Assembly (NCBI RefSeq): GCF_003367505.1 | Contig: NZ_PXXX01000007.1 | Coordinates: 62,001-126,000, forward strand | Direction of reading: 5' to 3' | Source of the DNA: Lysinibacillus capsici | GTDB taxonomy: Bacteria; Bacillota; Bacilli; Bacillales_A; Planococcaceae | Length of the DNA: 64,000 bases | In this document: positions 46,867-56,178 of the stretch, piece after piece | Position numbering within the stretch: the first letter of the stretch is position 1 | How the letters are laid out: each line of letters starts with the position of its first letter | Made by a program: the position numbers and the translations under genes | The notes under the pieces: generated by a model | What the model was told of the DNA's origin: nothing | Database searches by the model: none | Seen by the model: only the letters and a program-made list of their open reading frames with translations

Positions 46867-48135
46867 TTACACCTCCTCACTTATTAAATAGTCACTAAAG
46901 GACATTCCTTCATCTTCATCATCACTTTTTTGATCCTGTTCTTCGTCCTGTTGTTGTTTAAAGAAATTATTGAAGAAGCTTTGATCACGTTGTTGACGAT
47001 CGGCATCTTGTAATGATTGTGCAATATCAAGGCGATCTACTTGTATATTTTGCTGAGCAAATGCCTGTTTTAGCTGGTGTGCTTGACTATCAAGCAATTC
47101 ACGTCCATGAGCTGTAGAAGCCAGCAAACGGGCTGTAAGGACACCATCATTTTGTACAAGTTCAATACGAACCGTCCCTAGATTTTCTGGATACAATTTT
47201 ATGGTTAAACGTGTAATACCTTGAGCGTTCGAAATCTGAGCTCGATTGATAATGGCTTGCATTTCTTTTAGTAAAGCTTCTGATTGAGCAGGCTTAGCCG
47301 TTGGTAACGTTACATGAAATGTGTCTGGTTTCGTTTGTACAGTTTGTGGCGTAAGCATGTCATTTGTATTTGTATCACTTTGTTTCGTTACTTGGACTTG
47401 CTGAACAACTTGCTGGAAGCCTAGTAATGGCAATGTAACAGTTGTTTTTGTTGTTACCTGCAAAGTTCCTACCTGCGTTTGTAATGACGTTAATAGGCTC
47501 TTCACAGTCGTTAGCAGGTCTTCTTGGGATGCTGTTAAGTCTGTCTTTTGCCCTACTAATTGCACTAATTTCAACACTTGAAGAAGTTGTGATGCCTCTT
47601 TTGGTGTCACTTGACCTTCGCCTTGTAAAGCAGTGCTTATATTCGCCTGTAATACCGGCGCTTGGGCATCTACTAATGTTAAGAGCTCCCAAACATCACT
47701 TGCTTCCTTTTCTTCTCCTAGTAGCTGTTGGACGATTTTTTGAAGCTGCTCTTCATCAATCCCTAATGCATTTAATATATTTTCTAAATGAAGCATTTCA
47801 TCCAGTGCCACTGCCTTACCGTCTTCTCCAAATTGAAGCATTAATAAGCCATCATCGTGAGAAATCCCCAGTAAATCTAGTACTTCCTCCATTGAGTCAG
47901 CATTTAATAATGCTTGTAAATCCGCAAGTTCATTTGATGAAGTCGTTTTTGATGTTTGAGTTGTTTCATTTGAAGAAGTTAATACTTGCCCAAAAACAGA
48001 ACCAAAATTTGATAAATTTTCTTTCTTCGGAGTGCTGCCTATTTTTCCTTCAGCGTTACCAACTGTTGTTGACTTTGTTGCTGCAGTTTTAGTAGGTACT
48101 GTTTTATTAATCATTTGCATCATTGCTACATCCAC
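46867..48135 (-). CDS. fliK: Flagellar hook-length control protein FliK
   Basis: A 422-residue protein with a variable Thr/Ser/Gln-rich N-terminal ruler part and the conserved C-terminal substrate-switch domain (about 310-395: [20 protein letters not shown], then [11 protein letters not shown]). It ends in a Gln/Asp-rich tail. FliK measures the hook and triggers the FlhB switch. The start codon is GTG (48135), supported by a near-perfect AGGAGGTG 7 bases upstream. Confidence 0.93.
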   Translation of the reverse strand: MDVAMMQMINKTVPTKTAATKSTTVGNAEGKIGSTPKKENLSNFGSVFGQVLTSSNETTQTSKTTSSNELADLQALLNADSMEEVLDLLGISHDDGLLMLQFGEDGKAVALDEMLHLENILNALGIDEEQLQKIVQQLLGEEKEASDVWELLTLVDAQAPVLQANISTALQGEGQVTPKEASQLLQVLKLVQLVGQKTDLTASQEDLLTTVKSLLTSLQTQVGTLQVTTKTTVTLPLLGFQQVVQQVQVTKQSDTNTNDMLTPQTVQTKPDTFHVTLPTAKPAQSEALLKEMQAIINRAQISNAQGITRLTIKLYPENLGTVRIELVQNDGVLTARLLASTAHGRELLDSQAHQLKQAFAQQNIQVDRLDIAQSLQDADRQQRDQSFFNNFFKQQQDEEQDQKSDDEDEGMSFSDYLISEEV

Positions 48136-48160
48136 TATTTTTCACCTCCTTTCAATTATC

Positions 48161-48769
48161 CTACTGTTTAGCCATAAGCTCCGTATATTTTGCTGCATCT
48201 TTTGCATCCATTTTTTCTAAAATAGCTGCTAATTTATCTGGCTTTAAATTCGTTAAAATCCGCAGTGCTTCTGTATCACTCATATTGATTAACACAGGTG
48301 CCGCAGCTTTCGGCGACATCTTATCAAATGTTGATAAAATATCGTTAAAGTCACGCTTCACATCATCTTGTTCACGATTTAGTTTTTCAATTTCAAATTG
48401 AAGCTGTTCCTTTTCTGTCAGCAGCTTCTCTTTTTCAGTTATTGTTGAATCTAATTTTTTTTGAAGCTGGGTAATCTCTGCTTCTTTTTCTTGTACCTCT
48501 GCCTGTAAACTCACTATTTTAGAGTCGTTATTAACGACAGCATCCTTTGCTTGTTGTTCTTCTGAGGGAATAAAAGGTAAACTACCAATTGCCTTTTTTC
48601 CTAAATCAAAGACATTTGTATTCATTAAAGTTGCCACAACAAGCAAAACCGCTACTACAAACATAATCGGCAGTACAATCCAAGTAAAAAACTTAAGAAA
48701 GCCCCCAGATTTTTTCTTTGGTTGCTCTTCTACTAACTCTGTTGCTAATCGATTGTCTTTCTTTGCCAT
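48161..48769 (-). CDS. ylxF: MotE-like protein (YlxF), MgtE N-domain
   Basis: This 202-residue protein has one membrane helix (about 29-50), a long coiled coil (about 80-135: LQAEVQEKEAEITQLQKKLD) and a C-terminal MgtE intracellular-N-type domain (ILSTFDKMSPKAAAPVLINM). This is the plan of YlxF/FliB/MotE proteins found next to fliJ in flagellar operons. I used the ATG at 48769 (MAKKDNRLATE), with AGGTG upstream; the frame open to 48817 runs into fliJ without a start site. Confidence 0.88.
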   Translation of the reverse strand: MAKKDNRLATELVEEQPKKKSGGFLKFFTWIVLPIMFVVAVLLVVATLMNTNVFDLGKKAIGSLPFIPSEEQQAKDAVVNNDSKIVSLQAEVQEKEAEITQLQKKLDSTITEKEKLLTEKEQLQFEIEKLNREQDDVKRDFNDILSTFDKMSPKAAAPVLINMSDTEALRILTNLKPDKLAAILEKMDAKDAAKYTELMAKQ

Positions 48770-48773
48770 GAAA

Positions 48774-49223
48774 TCACCTGATTTCTTTCTTGTTATACGT
48801 TTGTAATGAAATTTCATCTAAAAAAAGGCTTTCTATACGATCTTGCTCTTGTTGGAAATGCTTAAAATCCTTTTCTCTCATTTTTTCAAATTTACGTACT
48901 TCCAAGTTTTTTTCTAATAGTTTTTCTTCGTGCCAATTCATCTTTGCACGAGCTTGTATCACTTTCTGTTGTACATCTGCAATTGTTTTTTCGAGACTAT
49001 CAATGAAACGACTATAATGATGGATTTCATCTATGGATGAACCAACCATTAAACGCTCCTGCTGAAATGCAATTAAATCTTCTTTCTTTTTTAGCAAGTC
49101 ATATAATTTCGTTGCTATTTCTTCAAAAGAACGGACAGATTCCTTATAAGCCATTTCGGTTTCGTTTTTTTCTTGTTCGCGAATAGTTAACACTTTTTCA
49201 AAACGATACACATAACTGACCAT
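48774..49223 (-). CDS. fliJ: Flagellar export chaperone FliJ
   Basis: A 149-residue, almost wholly coiled-coil protein (YRFEKVLTIREQEKNETEMA at the start, CxxK-free heptads throughout). FliJ sits in the centre of the FliI hexamer and couples it to FlhA. It follows fliI directly. Sequence is low-complexity, so identity leans on position and shape. Confidence 0.92.
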   Translation of the reverse strand: MVSYVYRFEKVLTIREQEKNETEMAYKESVRSFEEIATKLYDLLKKKEDLIAFQQERLMVGSSIDEIHHYSRFIDSLEKTIADVQQKVIQARAKMNWHEEKLLEKNLEVRKFEKMREKDFKHFQQEQDRIESLFLDEISLQTYNKKEIR

Positions 49224-50549
49224 CTATTTCGCACCACCGTTCGATAATGTTATTAACTCATTGACACTTTGTTCTAGTGTCACTTTATCTAAGTAACCCT
49301 GTTTAAGATAAGCAGTAATGAGCGGTTCATAATGAATTGCTTCATCAATTTCTTTAGAGGTTCCTCTTTTATAAGCACCAATATTGATCAAATCCTCTGA
49401 TTTGTCGTAAGTATAATAGAGTTCTCTTAATCGTTCAGCAGCTTTCTTATGAGTTGGCTCTGCAACATGATTCATCAAACGACTCACACTTTTCAAGACG
49501 TTTATGGCTGGATATTGCCCCTTGTTGGCAAGATTTCGATCCAATACAATATGACCATCTAATATCCCTCGCACAGTATCCGCAATGGGTTCATTCATAT
49601 CGTCACCATCTACTAAAACAGTATAGAATGCTGTTATAGAACCCTTTTCATTGGTGCCTGTACGTTCTAGTAATTTAGGCAATATCGCAAAAACAGAAGG
49701 CGTATAACCTTTTTGTGCTGGTGGTTCTCCTGTGGCAAGTCCAATTTCACGTTGTGCCATAGCCACACGTGTCACGGAATCCATCATCAGCATGACATTT
49801 AAGCCTCGATTTCTAAAATATTCGGCGATTGCTGTAGCTGTAAATGCCCCTTTAATCCGCATTAATGCTGGTTGATCAGATGTGGCTGCAACAACAATCG
49901 ATCGACTTAAGCCCTCAGCACCCAAATCACGTTCGATGAATTCCCGAACCTCACGACCACGCTCACCTATTAGCGCAATAACATTCAAATCTGCTTGTGT
50001 ATTTCTTGCGATCATACCAAGTAAAGTACTTTTACCTACCCCAGAACCAGCGAAAATACCAACACGTTGTCCATTTCCAACTGTTAGCATACCGTCAATA
50101 GCCTTGACTCCCACTTCAAGCCTTTCATTAATTGGTGGACGAGTTAGTGGGTTTGGTGGATCTTGTTCTGTAGGGACTGTCATGAGACCTTTAGGTAATA
50201 GAGTGCCATCAATTGGATTCCCCATAGAATCCAATACTTTGCCGATTAACTCAGGACCCACTTTTACTTCCAGTGGAGCTCCCGTTCCTTCAACAAGGCA
50301 GCCAATAGATATTTCACGTAAGGAGGTAAAAGGCATCAAGACGACTATTTCATCTTTAAAACCAACGACCTCTGCTAAAATAATCTGGTGACCATGATTT
50401 ACAGTTTCCACATGAATTTTACAGACATCACCTATAGAACTATCTGGACCTTGCGACTCAATCATTAAGCCAACAACTCTAGTAACCCTACCGAACTTTT
50501 TAAAAGTTGGGATATGCGGAATTTGTTCAATTAATTGAGCCGCTTTCAT
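49224..50549 (-). CDS. fliI: Flagellar export ATPase FliI
   Basis: This 441-residue F1-beta-like ATPase powers type III export. VGIFAGSGVGKSTLLGMIAR carries Walker A, NVIALIGERGREVREFIE and NVMLMMDSVTRVAMAQREIG hold Walker B, and GEPPAQKGYTPSVFAILPKL is typical. I set the start at the ATG 50549 (MKAAQLIEQ), with AAGGA 9 bases upstream; an in-frame ATG at 50558 overlaps the fliH stop and touches that site. Confidence 0.98.
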   Translation of the reverse strand: MKAAQLIEQIPHIPTFKKFGRVTRVVGLMIESQGPDSSIGDVCKIHVETVNHGHQIILAEVVGFKDEIVVLMPFTSLREISIGCLVEGTGAPLEVKVGPELIGKVLDSMGNPIDGTLLPKGLMTVPTEQDPPNPLTRPPINERLEVGVKAIDGMLTVGNGQRVGIFAGSGVGKSTLLGMIARNTQADLNVIALIGERGREVREFIERDLGAEGLSRSIVVAATSDQPALMRIKGAFTATAIAEYFRNRGLNVMLMMDSVTRVAMAQREIGLATGEPPAQKGYTPSVFAILPKLLERTGTNEKGSITAFYTVLVDGDDMNEPIADTVRGILDGHIVLDRNLANKGQYPAINVLKSVSRLMNHVAEPTHKKAAERLRELYYTYDKSEDLINIGAYKRGTSKEIDEAIHYEPLITAYLKQGYLDKVTLEQSVNELITLSNGGAK

Positions 50550-50554
50550 CAAGA

Positions 50555-51352
50555 TCATTCCTTACTCTCTAATATTTCATGTAACTTTAATCTGAGAGCA
50601 TTTAATTGCTCATCGATGCTAACCATAATTCTTCCATGATTTGTTTCAATATAGCAATCTGTCTCATTATCCAAATCTTCATTAACAAAAATCATTAATG
50701 GTACGTCTATTGGGAACATTTCTGCTAATTCATCTCGGTTGGTCGTAATTAAAGCATAATAAGCTGGCGAAACATAAATTTTAATTTCCTTCATTTCTCT
50801 TGCTTCTTTTAGCCCTCTACGCACAATCGATACAAATAGTTCGTTATCCTGTTCTAACGAAGTACCAATAATTCTTTCTGCAGCAGTTAAACCTAACTCT
50901 AAAATTACCGCTTCTTGATCTTCAATATATTTTTGAGCATTTTCTTTCGCTAACATCATTATTTCGTTCGCTGTTTGAAGTGACTGAGCCATTGCTTCAG
51001 TGGCCTTATTCACGCCATCTTCATAGCCTTGTCCAAATCCCTCATCATAAGCTTCTTGAACACGATTGGGTCTCTCTTCCTCCCAATTTAGCTTTAAATG
51101 TTCAATTTCTTGAAAGTGCCTATGCTTTTCCTGTTCAAACATCTCTCGTTCAGCTTGCAAAGCAGTTCTTGCTTCAGTAAGTAAACGATCTCGCTCTGCC
51201 ACGACTTCATCTAACGTTAATTGATGCTGAGGAGGTCCTTCTTCTTGGTATTCTTCCATCGCTTCAAACATATCACGGATTTGTATTTCTTTGACATTAT
51301 CGCTATCAGACTTAGTGTAAATAGAACGGATGATTCTAGACAATGACGTCAT
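50555..51352 (-). CDS. fliH: Flagellar export ATPase regulator FliH
   Basis: A 265-residue FliH: an N-terminal variable part, a long coiled coil (LTEARTALQAEREMFEQEKH), a Gly-repeat region (EAYDEGFGQGYEDGVNKATE) and a C-terminal domain that binds FliI (EQDNELFVSIVRRGLKEARE). It anchors and restrains FliI at the C-ring. The ATG at 51352 lies 17 bases inside fliG, where the fliG Gly codons supply GGTGGAGG as ribosome site. Confidence 0.93.
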   Translation of the reverse strand: MTSLSRIIRSIYTKSDSDNVKEIQIRDMFEAMEEYQEEGPPQHQLTLDEVVAERDRLLTEARTALQAEREMFEQEKHRHFQEIEHLKLNWEEERPNRVQEAYDEGFGQGYEDGVNKATEAMAQSLQTANEIMMLAKENAQKYIEDQEAVILELGLTAAERIIGTSLEQDNELFVSIVRRGLKEAREMKEIKIYVSPAYYALITTNRDELAEMFPIDVPLMIFVNEDLDNETDCYIETNHGRIMVSIDEQLNALRLKLHEILESKE

Positions 51353-52349
51353 CTCCTCCACCACGAGCAATAATAATCTCTCCAGCATCCTCTAGACGAC
51401 GAATAACAGCAACAATTCGAGATTGTGCCTCCTCTACGTCACGTAAACGTACAGGTCCCATAATTTCCATTTCTTCTTTAAATGTTTCAGCCATACGTTG
51501 TGACATATTGCGGAATATAATATCTTTTACCTCTTCACTTGATACCTTCATTGAAAGCAGTAAGTCTTCGTTTTCACAATCACGAATAACACGCTGAATG
51601 GAACGATTGTCGAGTGTAACAATATCCTCGAACACAAACATACGTTTTTTGATTTCCTCTGCAAGTTCTGGGTCTTGTATTTCCAGTGCATCGAGTATTG
51701 TTTTTTCTGTTTGTCGATCTACTCCATTTAAAACTTCAACGACTGCATCAATACCACCAGTTTCTGTATAATCCTGCGTAACGGTTGATGATAATTTACG
51801 TTCTAACACAGATTCAATTTCGCTAATCACTTCTGGTGAAGTTGATTCCATGACCGCTATACGTTTAGCAATGTCAGCTTGTACTTCCTGTGGTAAAGAA
51901 GATAAAATAACCCCCGCTTGCCCTGCCTCTAAATAAGAGAGGATTAGGGCAATTGTTTGAGGATGTTCATTTTGGATAAAGTTAAAAATTTGCGCTGGAT
52001 CAGCTCTTCTAGCAAAATCAAACGGGCGTACTTGTAATGAAGATGTTAGTCGATTGATGATTGTTTGTGCTTGTTCTACGCCAAGTGCTTTTTCTAATAC
52101 TGTTTTTGCATAGCCAATACCACCTTGTGTGATATAGTCCTGCGCGAGTGCAATATTGTGAAATTCTTCAATAATCTCTTCTTTTACATTTGATTCTACT
52201 TTTTTAACACTTGAAATTTCTAATGTTAAACGTTCAATTTCTTCCTCTGTTAAGTGCTTATAGACAGAAGCTGAAACTTCAGGCCCTAATGAAATTAACA
52301 AGAGAGCGGCCTTTTGTTTTCCGGTTAATTCTTTATCTTTCTTGGACAC
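51336..52349 (-). CDS. fliG: Flagellar motor switch protein FliG
   Basis: This 337-residue rotor protein has ELTGKQKAALLLISLGPEVS at the N-terminus (FliF-binding), the FIQNEHPQTIALILSYL middle ARM-like repeat with the EHPQT motif, and the C-terminal torque helix region (FVFEDIVTLDNRSIQRVIRD) with charged residues that meet MotA. It converts stator action to rotation. Normal length, order fliF-fliG-fliH. Confidence 0.98.
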   Translation of the reverse strand: MSKKDKELTGKQKAALLLISLGPEVSASVYKHLTEEEIERLTLEISSVKKVESNVKEEIIEEFHNIALAQDYITQGGIGYAKTVLEKALGVEQAQTIINRLTSSLQVRPFDFARRADPAQIFNFIQNEHPQTIALILSYLEAGQAGVILSSLPQEVQADIAKRIAVMESTSPEVISEIESVLERKLSSTVTQDYTETGGIDAVVEVLNGVDRQTEKTILDALEIQDPELAEEIKKRMFVFEDIVTLDNRSIQRVIRDCENEDLLLSMKVSSEEVKDIIFRNMSQRMAETFKEEMEIMGPVRLRDVEEAQSRIVAVIRRLEDAGEIIIARGGGDDVIV

Positions 52350-52364
52350 AGCCGAACCTCCTAG

Positions 52365-53960
52365 TTAGTCTTCAGCAATCCAACTACGCAGTAACTTTGC
52401 AAAATCGTCTGGCTTTTCTTTGGCCATTTTTTCTAGCTGCTTACGACGCATTGTAGCTTCCGTTTCAATTTCTTCATTAATATCATCAACCATTAATTCT
52501 TCTTGTTCTTCTAGGATACTTAACTCTTCTTCTTCCTTCGCACGTTTACGTGAACGGATAATGAAGAATGCTAGTAATAAGATAACAGCTAACAAGATAC
52601 CTCCGATAACCCAAACCCACCATGGAATGATTGGTTTTTCATCAGCTATCTCTGTTGCCTTACCATATAATGGTTGTACAGATACCGCCACTTTTTCATC
52701 GATCTGCTCTTGAGTAAGTTCTGCTGCTACGTCTTTGGAAATTGTTGTACGTACAATTGTACTTAAAATTTTCTCAATATCTTCTCGAACACCGTCTGGT
52801 AATGACGCTGCGTCAGTTGCTGTCGGTGGTTCAACAATTACTTGAATACCAATATCCTGAATTTTATAAGGAGCTTCTTGAATATCCTTACGTATACGGT
52901 TCACATCATTATTAATCGTTTCTTCCGTACGTTCGTAATCACCATTTCCTGCTGTACCTTCATTATAAGTTGTGAAGTTATCAGTAGTTGTTTCAGCTTC
53001 AGGTGTTCCAGCAGCGGCAGCTGCTCCTGTACCAGAATATTGCTCTGTAATTCGCTGAGCACTTATAGCAATCCCTTCCATATTTTCTTCATCAACAGGT
53101 GTCACAAGATTTTCTTCACGATTTTCTTTCTTGAAATCAATATCCGTTGTGACAGAAACCATTACTTTATCTTGTCCCATCAACGTTCCAAGCATATTTT
53201 GTACTTGACGTTGTAGATCTCGTTCTACCAATTTCTTCATTTGTAATTGGCCTTCAGCTGTTGTTGTCGAAGTACCATCAGCTGTTGCTGCATTCAGATC
53301 AAAGTACTCTGAAAATTGGTTAGAGATCACGATATTTTCAGTCTTTAAATTCGGAATACTTTTTGACACTAAATTGTACATTGTAGTTATTTGCTGTTCC
53401 GTAAATTTATAGCCAGGATCAGTATTTAAAACGATAGATGCTGTTGCCTCTCCTTGAACATCCGTTACGAATACACCTTCCTCAGGAACAGTAATCATAA
53501 CTTTTGCATCTTTTACACCTTCCAGATTTTTAAAAAGTTTAGCAATTTCAGTTTCAGTAGCTGCTTTTTTTAATAGGTTAAATTCATTATCAGTCATACC
53601 AAATCCTGAACTATTAGCAAATGAGTAATCGATTGATCCTGTTTGTGGATATCCCTCTGAAGCTAATTGCACTAATAAGGAGTCAACTTGCTCTTCTGGC
53701 ACTAAAATAGATGTTCCACCTGGAGCAATTTGATAGGTCACACCTTGGGAATCTAGCGCTTCCTTTACCTGTCCAATTTCCCGTGTTGATAGATCTTTAT
53801 AAAGTGGAACATATGTAGTTTTGGAAGCAAAAAATGTCACGATTGCTGCTAGTGCGATTACACCTACCACGGAGCCAATCATAACTATTTTTTGCTTTTT
53901 ACTTCGACTTGTCCAAAATTGACTGGTGTCGTTTTTTATTTTTGTCAATCGTTCATTCAT
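52365..53960 (-). CDS. fliF: Flagellar MS-ring protein FliF
   Basis: A 531-residue protein with membrane helices near 25-44 (IVMIGSVVGVIALAAIVTFF) and about 435-460 (WWVWVIGGILLAVILLLAFF), RBM domains between them (DLSTREIGQVKEALDSQGVT, GYPQTGSIDYSFANSSGFGM) and a C-terminal FliG-binding tail (KEKPDDFAKLLRSWIAED). It is the first ring to assemble. I chose the ATG at 53960 because GGAGG lies 8 bases upstream; the frame extends to 54023 without a start site. Confidence 0.97.
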   Translation of the reverse strand: MNERLTKIKNDTSQFWTSRSKKQKIVMIGSVVGVIALAAIVTFFASKTTYVPLYKDLSTREIGQVKEALDSQGVTYQIAPGGTSILVPEEQVDSLLVQLASEGYPQTGSIDYSFANSSGFGMTDNEFNLLKKAATETEIAKLFKNLEGVKDAKVMITVPEEGVFVTDVQGEATASIVLNTDPGYKFTEQQITTMYNLVSKSIPNLKTENIVISNQFSEYFDLNAATADGTSTTTAEGQLQMKKLVERDLQRQVQNMLGTLMGQDKVMVSVTTDIDFKKENREENLVTPVDEENMEGIAISAQRITEQYSGTGAAAAAGTPEAETTTDNFTTYNEGTAGNGDYERTEETINNDVNRIRKDIQEAPYKIQDIGIQVIVEPPTATDAASLPDGVREDIEKILSTIVRTTISKDVAAELTQEQIDEKVAVSVQPLYGKATEIADEKPIIPWWVWVIGGILLAVILLLAFFIIRSRKRAKEEEELSILEEQEELMVDDINEEIETEATMRRKQLEKMAKEKPDDFAKLLRSWIAED

Positions 53961-54080
53961 TATGAATCCTCCGGTTATAGTGAATAACCTAGCCATCAAT
54001 AATTTGCGAACATAATGAGCCACTCTGATTTGTGGTTGTTAATTTATATTGAAAAGAGGTTTCTTATCCTTACAATAAAA

Positions 54081-54386
54081 TTAAACACTCATGCGCATTA
54101 TTTCTTGGTAAGCTTCAATCACCTTATTGCGAACTTCAATTGTTGCGTTTAGGGTAATGCTTGCCTTTTGCGAAGCAATCATCACTTCATGCAACTCCAC
54201 ATCTTCACCTTTAATTAGCTTCTGAGTAAATTTATCAGAAGTTATTTGTTGATCATTTACTTTTGCAATTGCTTCTTTTAACGAGTTCGCGAAGCTTTGT
54301 TGCGCTTCATAAGGTGTAGCATTCAGTTTATTCGTGTTATTTACAACCTGAGTAGGTGTCATTAGCGAAATGGACGAAATGGCCAT
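54081..54386 (-). CDS. fliE: Flagellar MS-ring/rod junction protein FliE
   Basis: This 101-residue protein has the FliE C-terminal blocks LHEVMIASQKASITLNATIE and VRNKVIEAYQEIMRMSV, and an N-terminal FANSLKEAIAKVNDQQ helix. FliE joins the FliF ring to the rod and is the first type III substrate. Positioned between flgC and fliF as usual. Confidence 0.97.
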   Translation of the reverse strand: MAISSISLMTPTQVVNNTNKLNATPYEAQQSFANSLKEAIAKVNDQQITSDKFTQKLIKGEDVELHEVMIASQKASITLNATIEVRNKVIEAYQEIMRMSV

Positions 54387-54412
54387 GTATGTATCTTCCT
54401 TTCTACTTAAAT

Positions 54413-54874
54413 TTATTTACCAATCTCTAAAGCCTTTGTAAGCATGGATTTATTCGCATTAAATACAGTTATATTCGCCTCATAAGAACGAGTAGCCGAC
54501 ATTAAATCAACCATTTCTTTTAATGGATCGACGTTAGGCATGTTTACATAACCATCTGCATTTGCATCTGGATGAGTTGGGTCATATACAAGTTTGAAAG
54601 GTGTTTCTTGATCTTCTGAGATTCGAGTAATTTTCACACCATTACCAACACCACTTTTTGCATTTTTACCTAGTGCTATATTCAAAAAATTAGAAAATTG
54701 TCCTTCTTGTGCTGACAGCGTCACGGACTTACGTCGATATGGTTCCCATTCCCCATTCACTTGACGAGCGCGAGTTGTATCCATGTTAGCCATATTAGAA
54801 GAAATAACGTCCATACGTAAACGCTGCGCTGTTAATGCGGAGGCAGTGGTATTCATCCCATGAAAAATAGACAT
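54413..54874 (-). CDS. flgC: Flagellar proximal rod protein FlgC
   Basis: A 153-residue rod protein with the N-terminal helix MNTTASALTAQRLRMDVISS then NMANMDTTRA, the middle YVNMPNVDPLKEMVDLMSAT and a C-terminal helix RSYEANITVFNANKSMLTKA. It polymerises with FlgB and FlgF/G to make the rod. Three bases separate it from flgB. Confidence 0.98.
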   Translation of the reverse strand: MSIFHGMNTTASALTAQRLRMDVISSNMANMDTTRARQVNGEWEPYRRKSVTLSAQEGQFSNFLNIALGKNAKSGVGNGVKITRISEDQETPFKLVYDPTHPDANADGYVNMPNVDPLKEMVDLMSATRSYEANITVFNANKSMLTKALEIGK

Positions 54875-54877
54875 CTA

Positions 54878-55270
54878 TTACTTACCTCCTTTAATAACGG
54901 TATTCAATGTGTTTAATTTCCCATTAACACGATCGATTAGAGCATTATAATAAATTTGATTCTCTGCTAATTTCGCTTGCTCAGCATCCATATCTACAGC
55001 ATTCCCATTGTTTCTATATCGCAAGTTCTCAACAATATTGACACCTGGTGTAGATTGTCGAAACGTGAAATCATAATGTCTATTATCAGTACGGTATGCA
55101 GAAATAGCTATACTCTTCTGCTCTTCCAACATATCCTTAAAACTAACATTTTTCGCCTTATAATTAGGTGTATCGACATTCGCGATATTATTTGCGATTG
55201 TTTTATGATTTAAAGTGGCATAGGAAAGTCCATTTTCCAGGCTACTAATAGTTCCTCCAAATAAATTCAA
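54878..55270 (-). CDS. flgB: Flagellar proximal rod protein FlgB
   Basis: This 130-residue first gene of the fla/che operon contains SYATLNHKTIANNIANVDTP and NYKAKNVSF, the FlgB rod motif, and a C-terminal helix (AENQIYYNALIDRVNGKLN). The start codon is TTG at 55270, supported by GAGGTGA 6 bases upstream; no in-frame ATG precedes the conserved N-terminus. A weak start on the first gene of a 32-gene operon may limit early protein supply. Confidence 0.95.
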   Translation of the reverse strand: MNLFGGTISSLENGLSYATLNHKTIANNIANVDTPNYKAKNVSFKDMLEEQKSIAISAYRTDNRHYDFTFRQSTPGVNIVENLRYRNNGNAVDMDAEQAKLAENQIYYNALIDRVNGKLNTLNTVIKGGK

Positions 55271-56126
55271 AACTGTTCACCTCATTTTATTTAAAATCTA
55301 TGTACTTGTTAATTTATCCAATAATACAATTGTAATTAAGATGATACCTAGTGTCTATTGTCTTTTGTCACTTTTTAATAGTCTATACGCCCTATTTTTT
55401 CTCCCTCTCAACCATGACAAAACTTCCCCATCCTTTGTGTCTCTAGGCTTCAGTAAAGATTAATAATCATCTAGTTATTTTACACCATTTCGACAGTGTT
55501 TACGATTTTATTGTGAAAAATGCCTTTTTATGAGGTTTATCGCCTTTTTTAATCCTTTTAAATAAAGGTCCCTTTTTACTAGTTTAATCACTATGGGAGT
55601 ATTTTTTATACAGTGACTATAAGTTTATTCCCCATTCTTCAAAAGTAACATAACAGCATTTTTTATATGCTAATTGTAGTGACAAATTATCGAACATTTT
55701 TAGGATAAAAGCAACGAAATCCATGTTTTTATATTAATTCTCTAAAAAACAAATGCCCTAAAATTTCGAAAATACACAAAAAAGCGTCTATATTACCATA
55801 GACACCATCATTGTTTTGAAAAACAATATATTTTATGAAAGATGAAAACGACTTTCATTCCACACTACCTGCTTGCCACTATACTTCTCTCTCACTCAGT
55901 TTAAAGTATAAAACTATAGCTCTGTTTAAGGTCTCCCCTTTCTCACATGGGAATCAGCCTTCTACTCCACCGTTCTACATTAAAAGCAAAAATTACAATC
56001 ACTAGTCTGAAAAGTCACTTTTCCTCATGTTCGACTAACGGATTCATTGTACGCTCCTCTGAATTGGACGATGACGAAACCTAAAGCACCCCTCACCTTT
56101 CTAAAAGGTCTTTTTCAACAACATAA
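55271..56126. other. codY-flgB intergenic region with fla/che promoter
   Basis: About 850 bases, the largest gap in the window. The fla/che promoter must be here, but I find only partial candidates (for example GGCGATAA at 55544-55537, close to a sigma-D -10 but with wrong -35 spacing). Also present are two CodY-like boxes (55736-55774), a second copy of the codY terminator hairpin (55781-55803), an ATTGTTTT/AAAACAAT stem (55813-55829), and a segment (55830-56110) with broken, protein-like frames. Confidence 0.55.
55781..55805 (-). repeat. Degenerate second copy of the codY terminator
   Basis: AAAGCGTCTATA-TTACCATAGACACC repeats, in the same orientation, the terminator at 56127-56155, with a few changes that leave a 6-bp stem (GTCTAT / ATAGAC). 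The T-run side is lost, so it probably no longer terminates. Confidence 0.65.
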
Positions 56127-56155
56127 AAAGCGTCTATGTTTACCATAGACGCTTT
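56127..56155 (-). terminator. Terminator of codY operon
   Basis: A perfect 12-bp stem (AAAGCGTCTATG / CATAGACGCTTT) with a 5-base loop, continued by a TTATG tail on the minus strand, lies 23 bases after the codY stop. Confidence 0.85.
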
Positions 56156-56178
56156 CATTAGCTTCTTAAAAGAAGTAT

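Noticed and set aside
47442-48092. A 216-codon plus-strand open frame
   Set aside because: It lies entirely opposite fliK, has Leu-rich shadow composition and no ribosome site; fliK on the minus strand is clearly coding.
53961-54023. N-terminal extension of fliF
   Set aside because: No ribosome site at the longer start; GGAGG sits correctly before the ATG at 53960.
55537-55560. GGCGATAA with an upstream TAAA on the minus strand as a sigma-D promoter for fla/che
   Set aside because: The spacing is 12 rather than about 15 bases. It is left as a partial candidate, not called.
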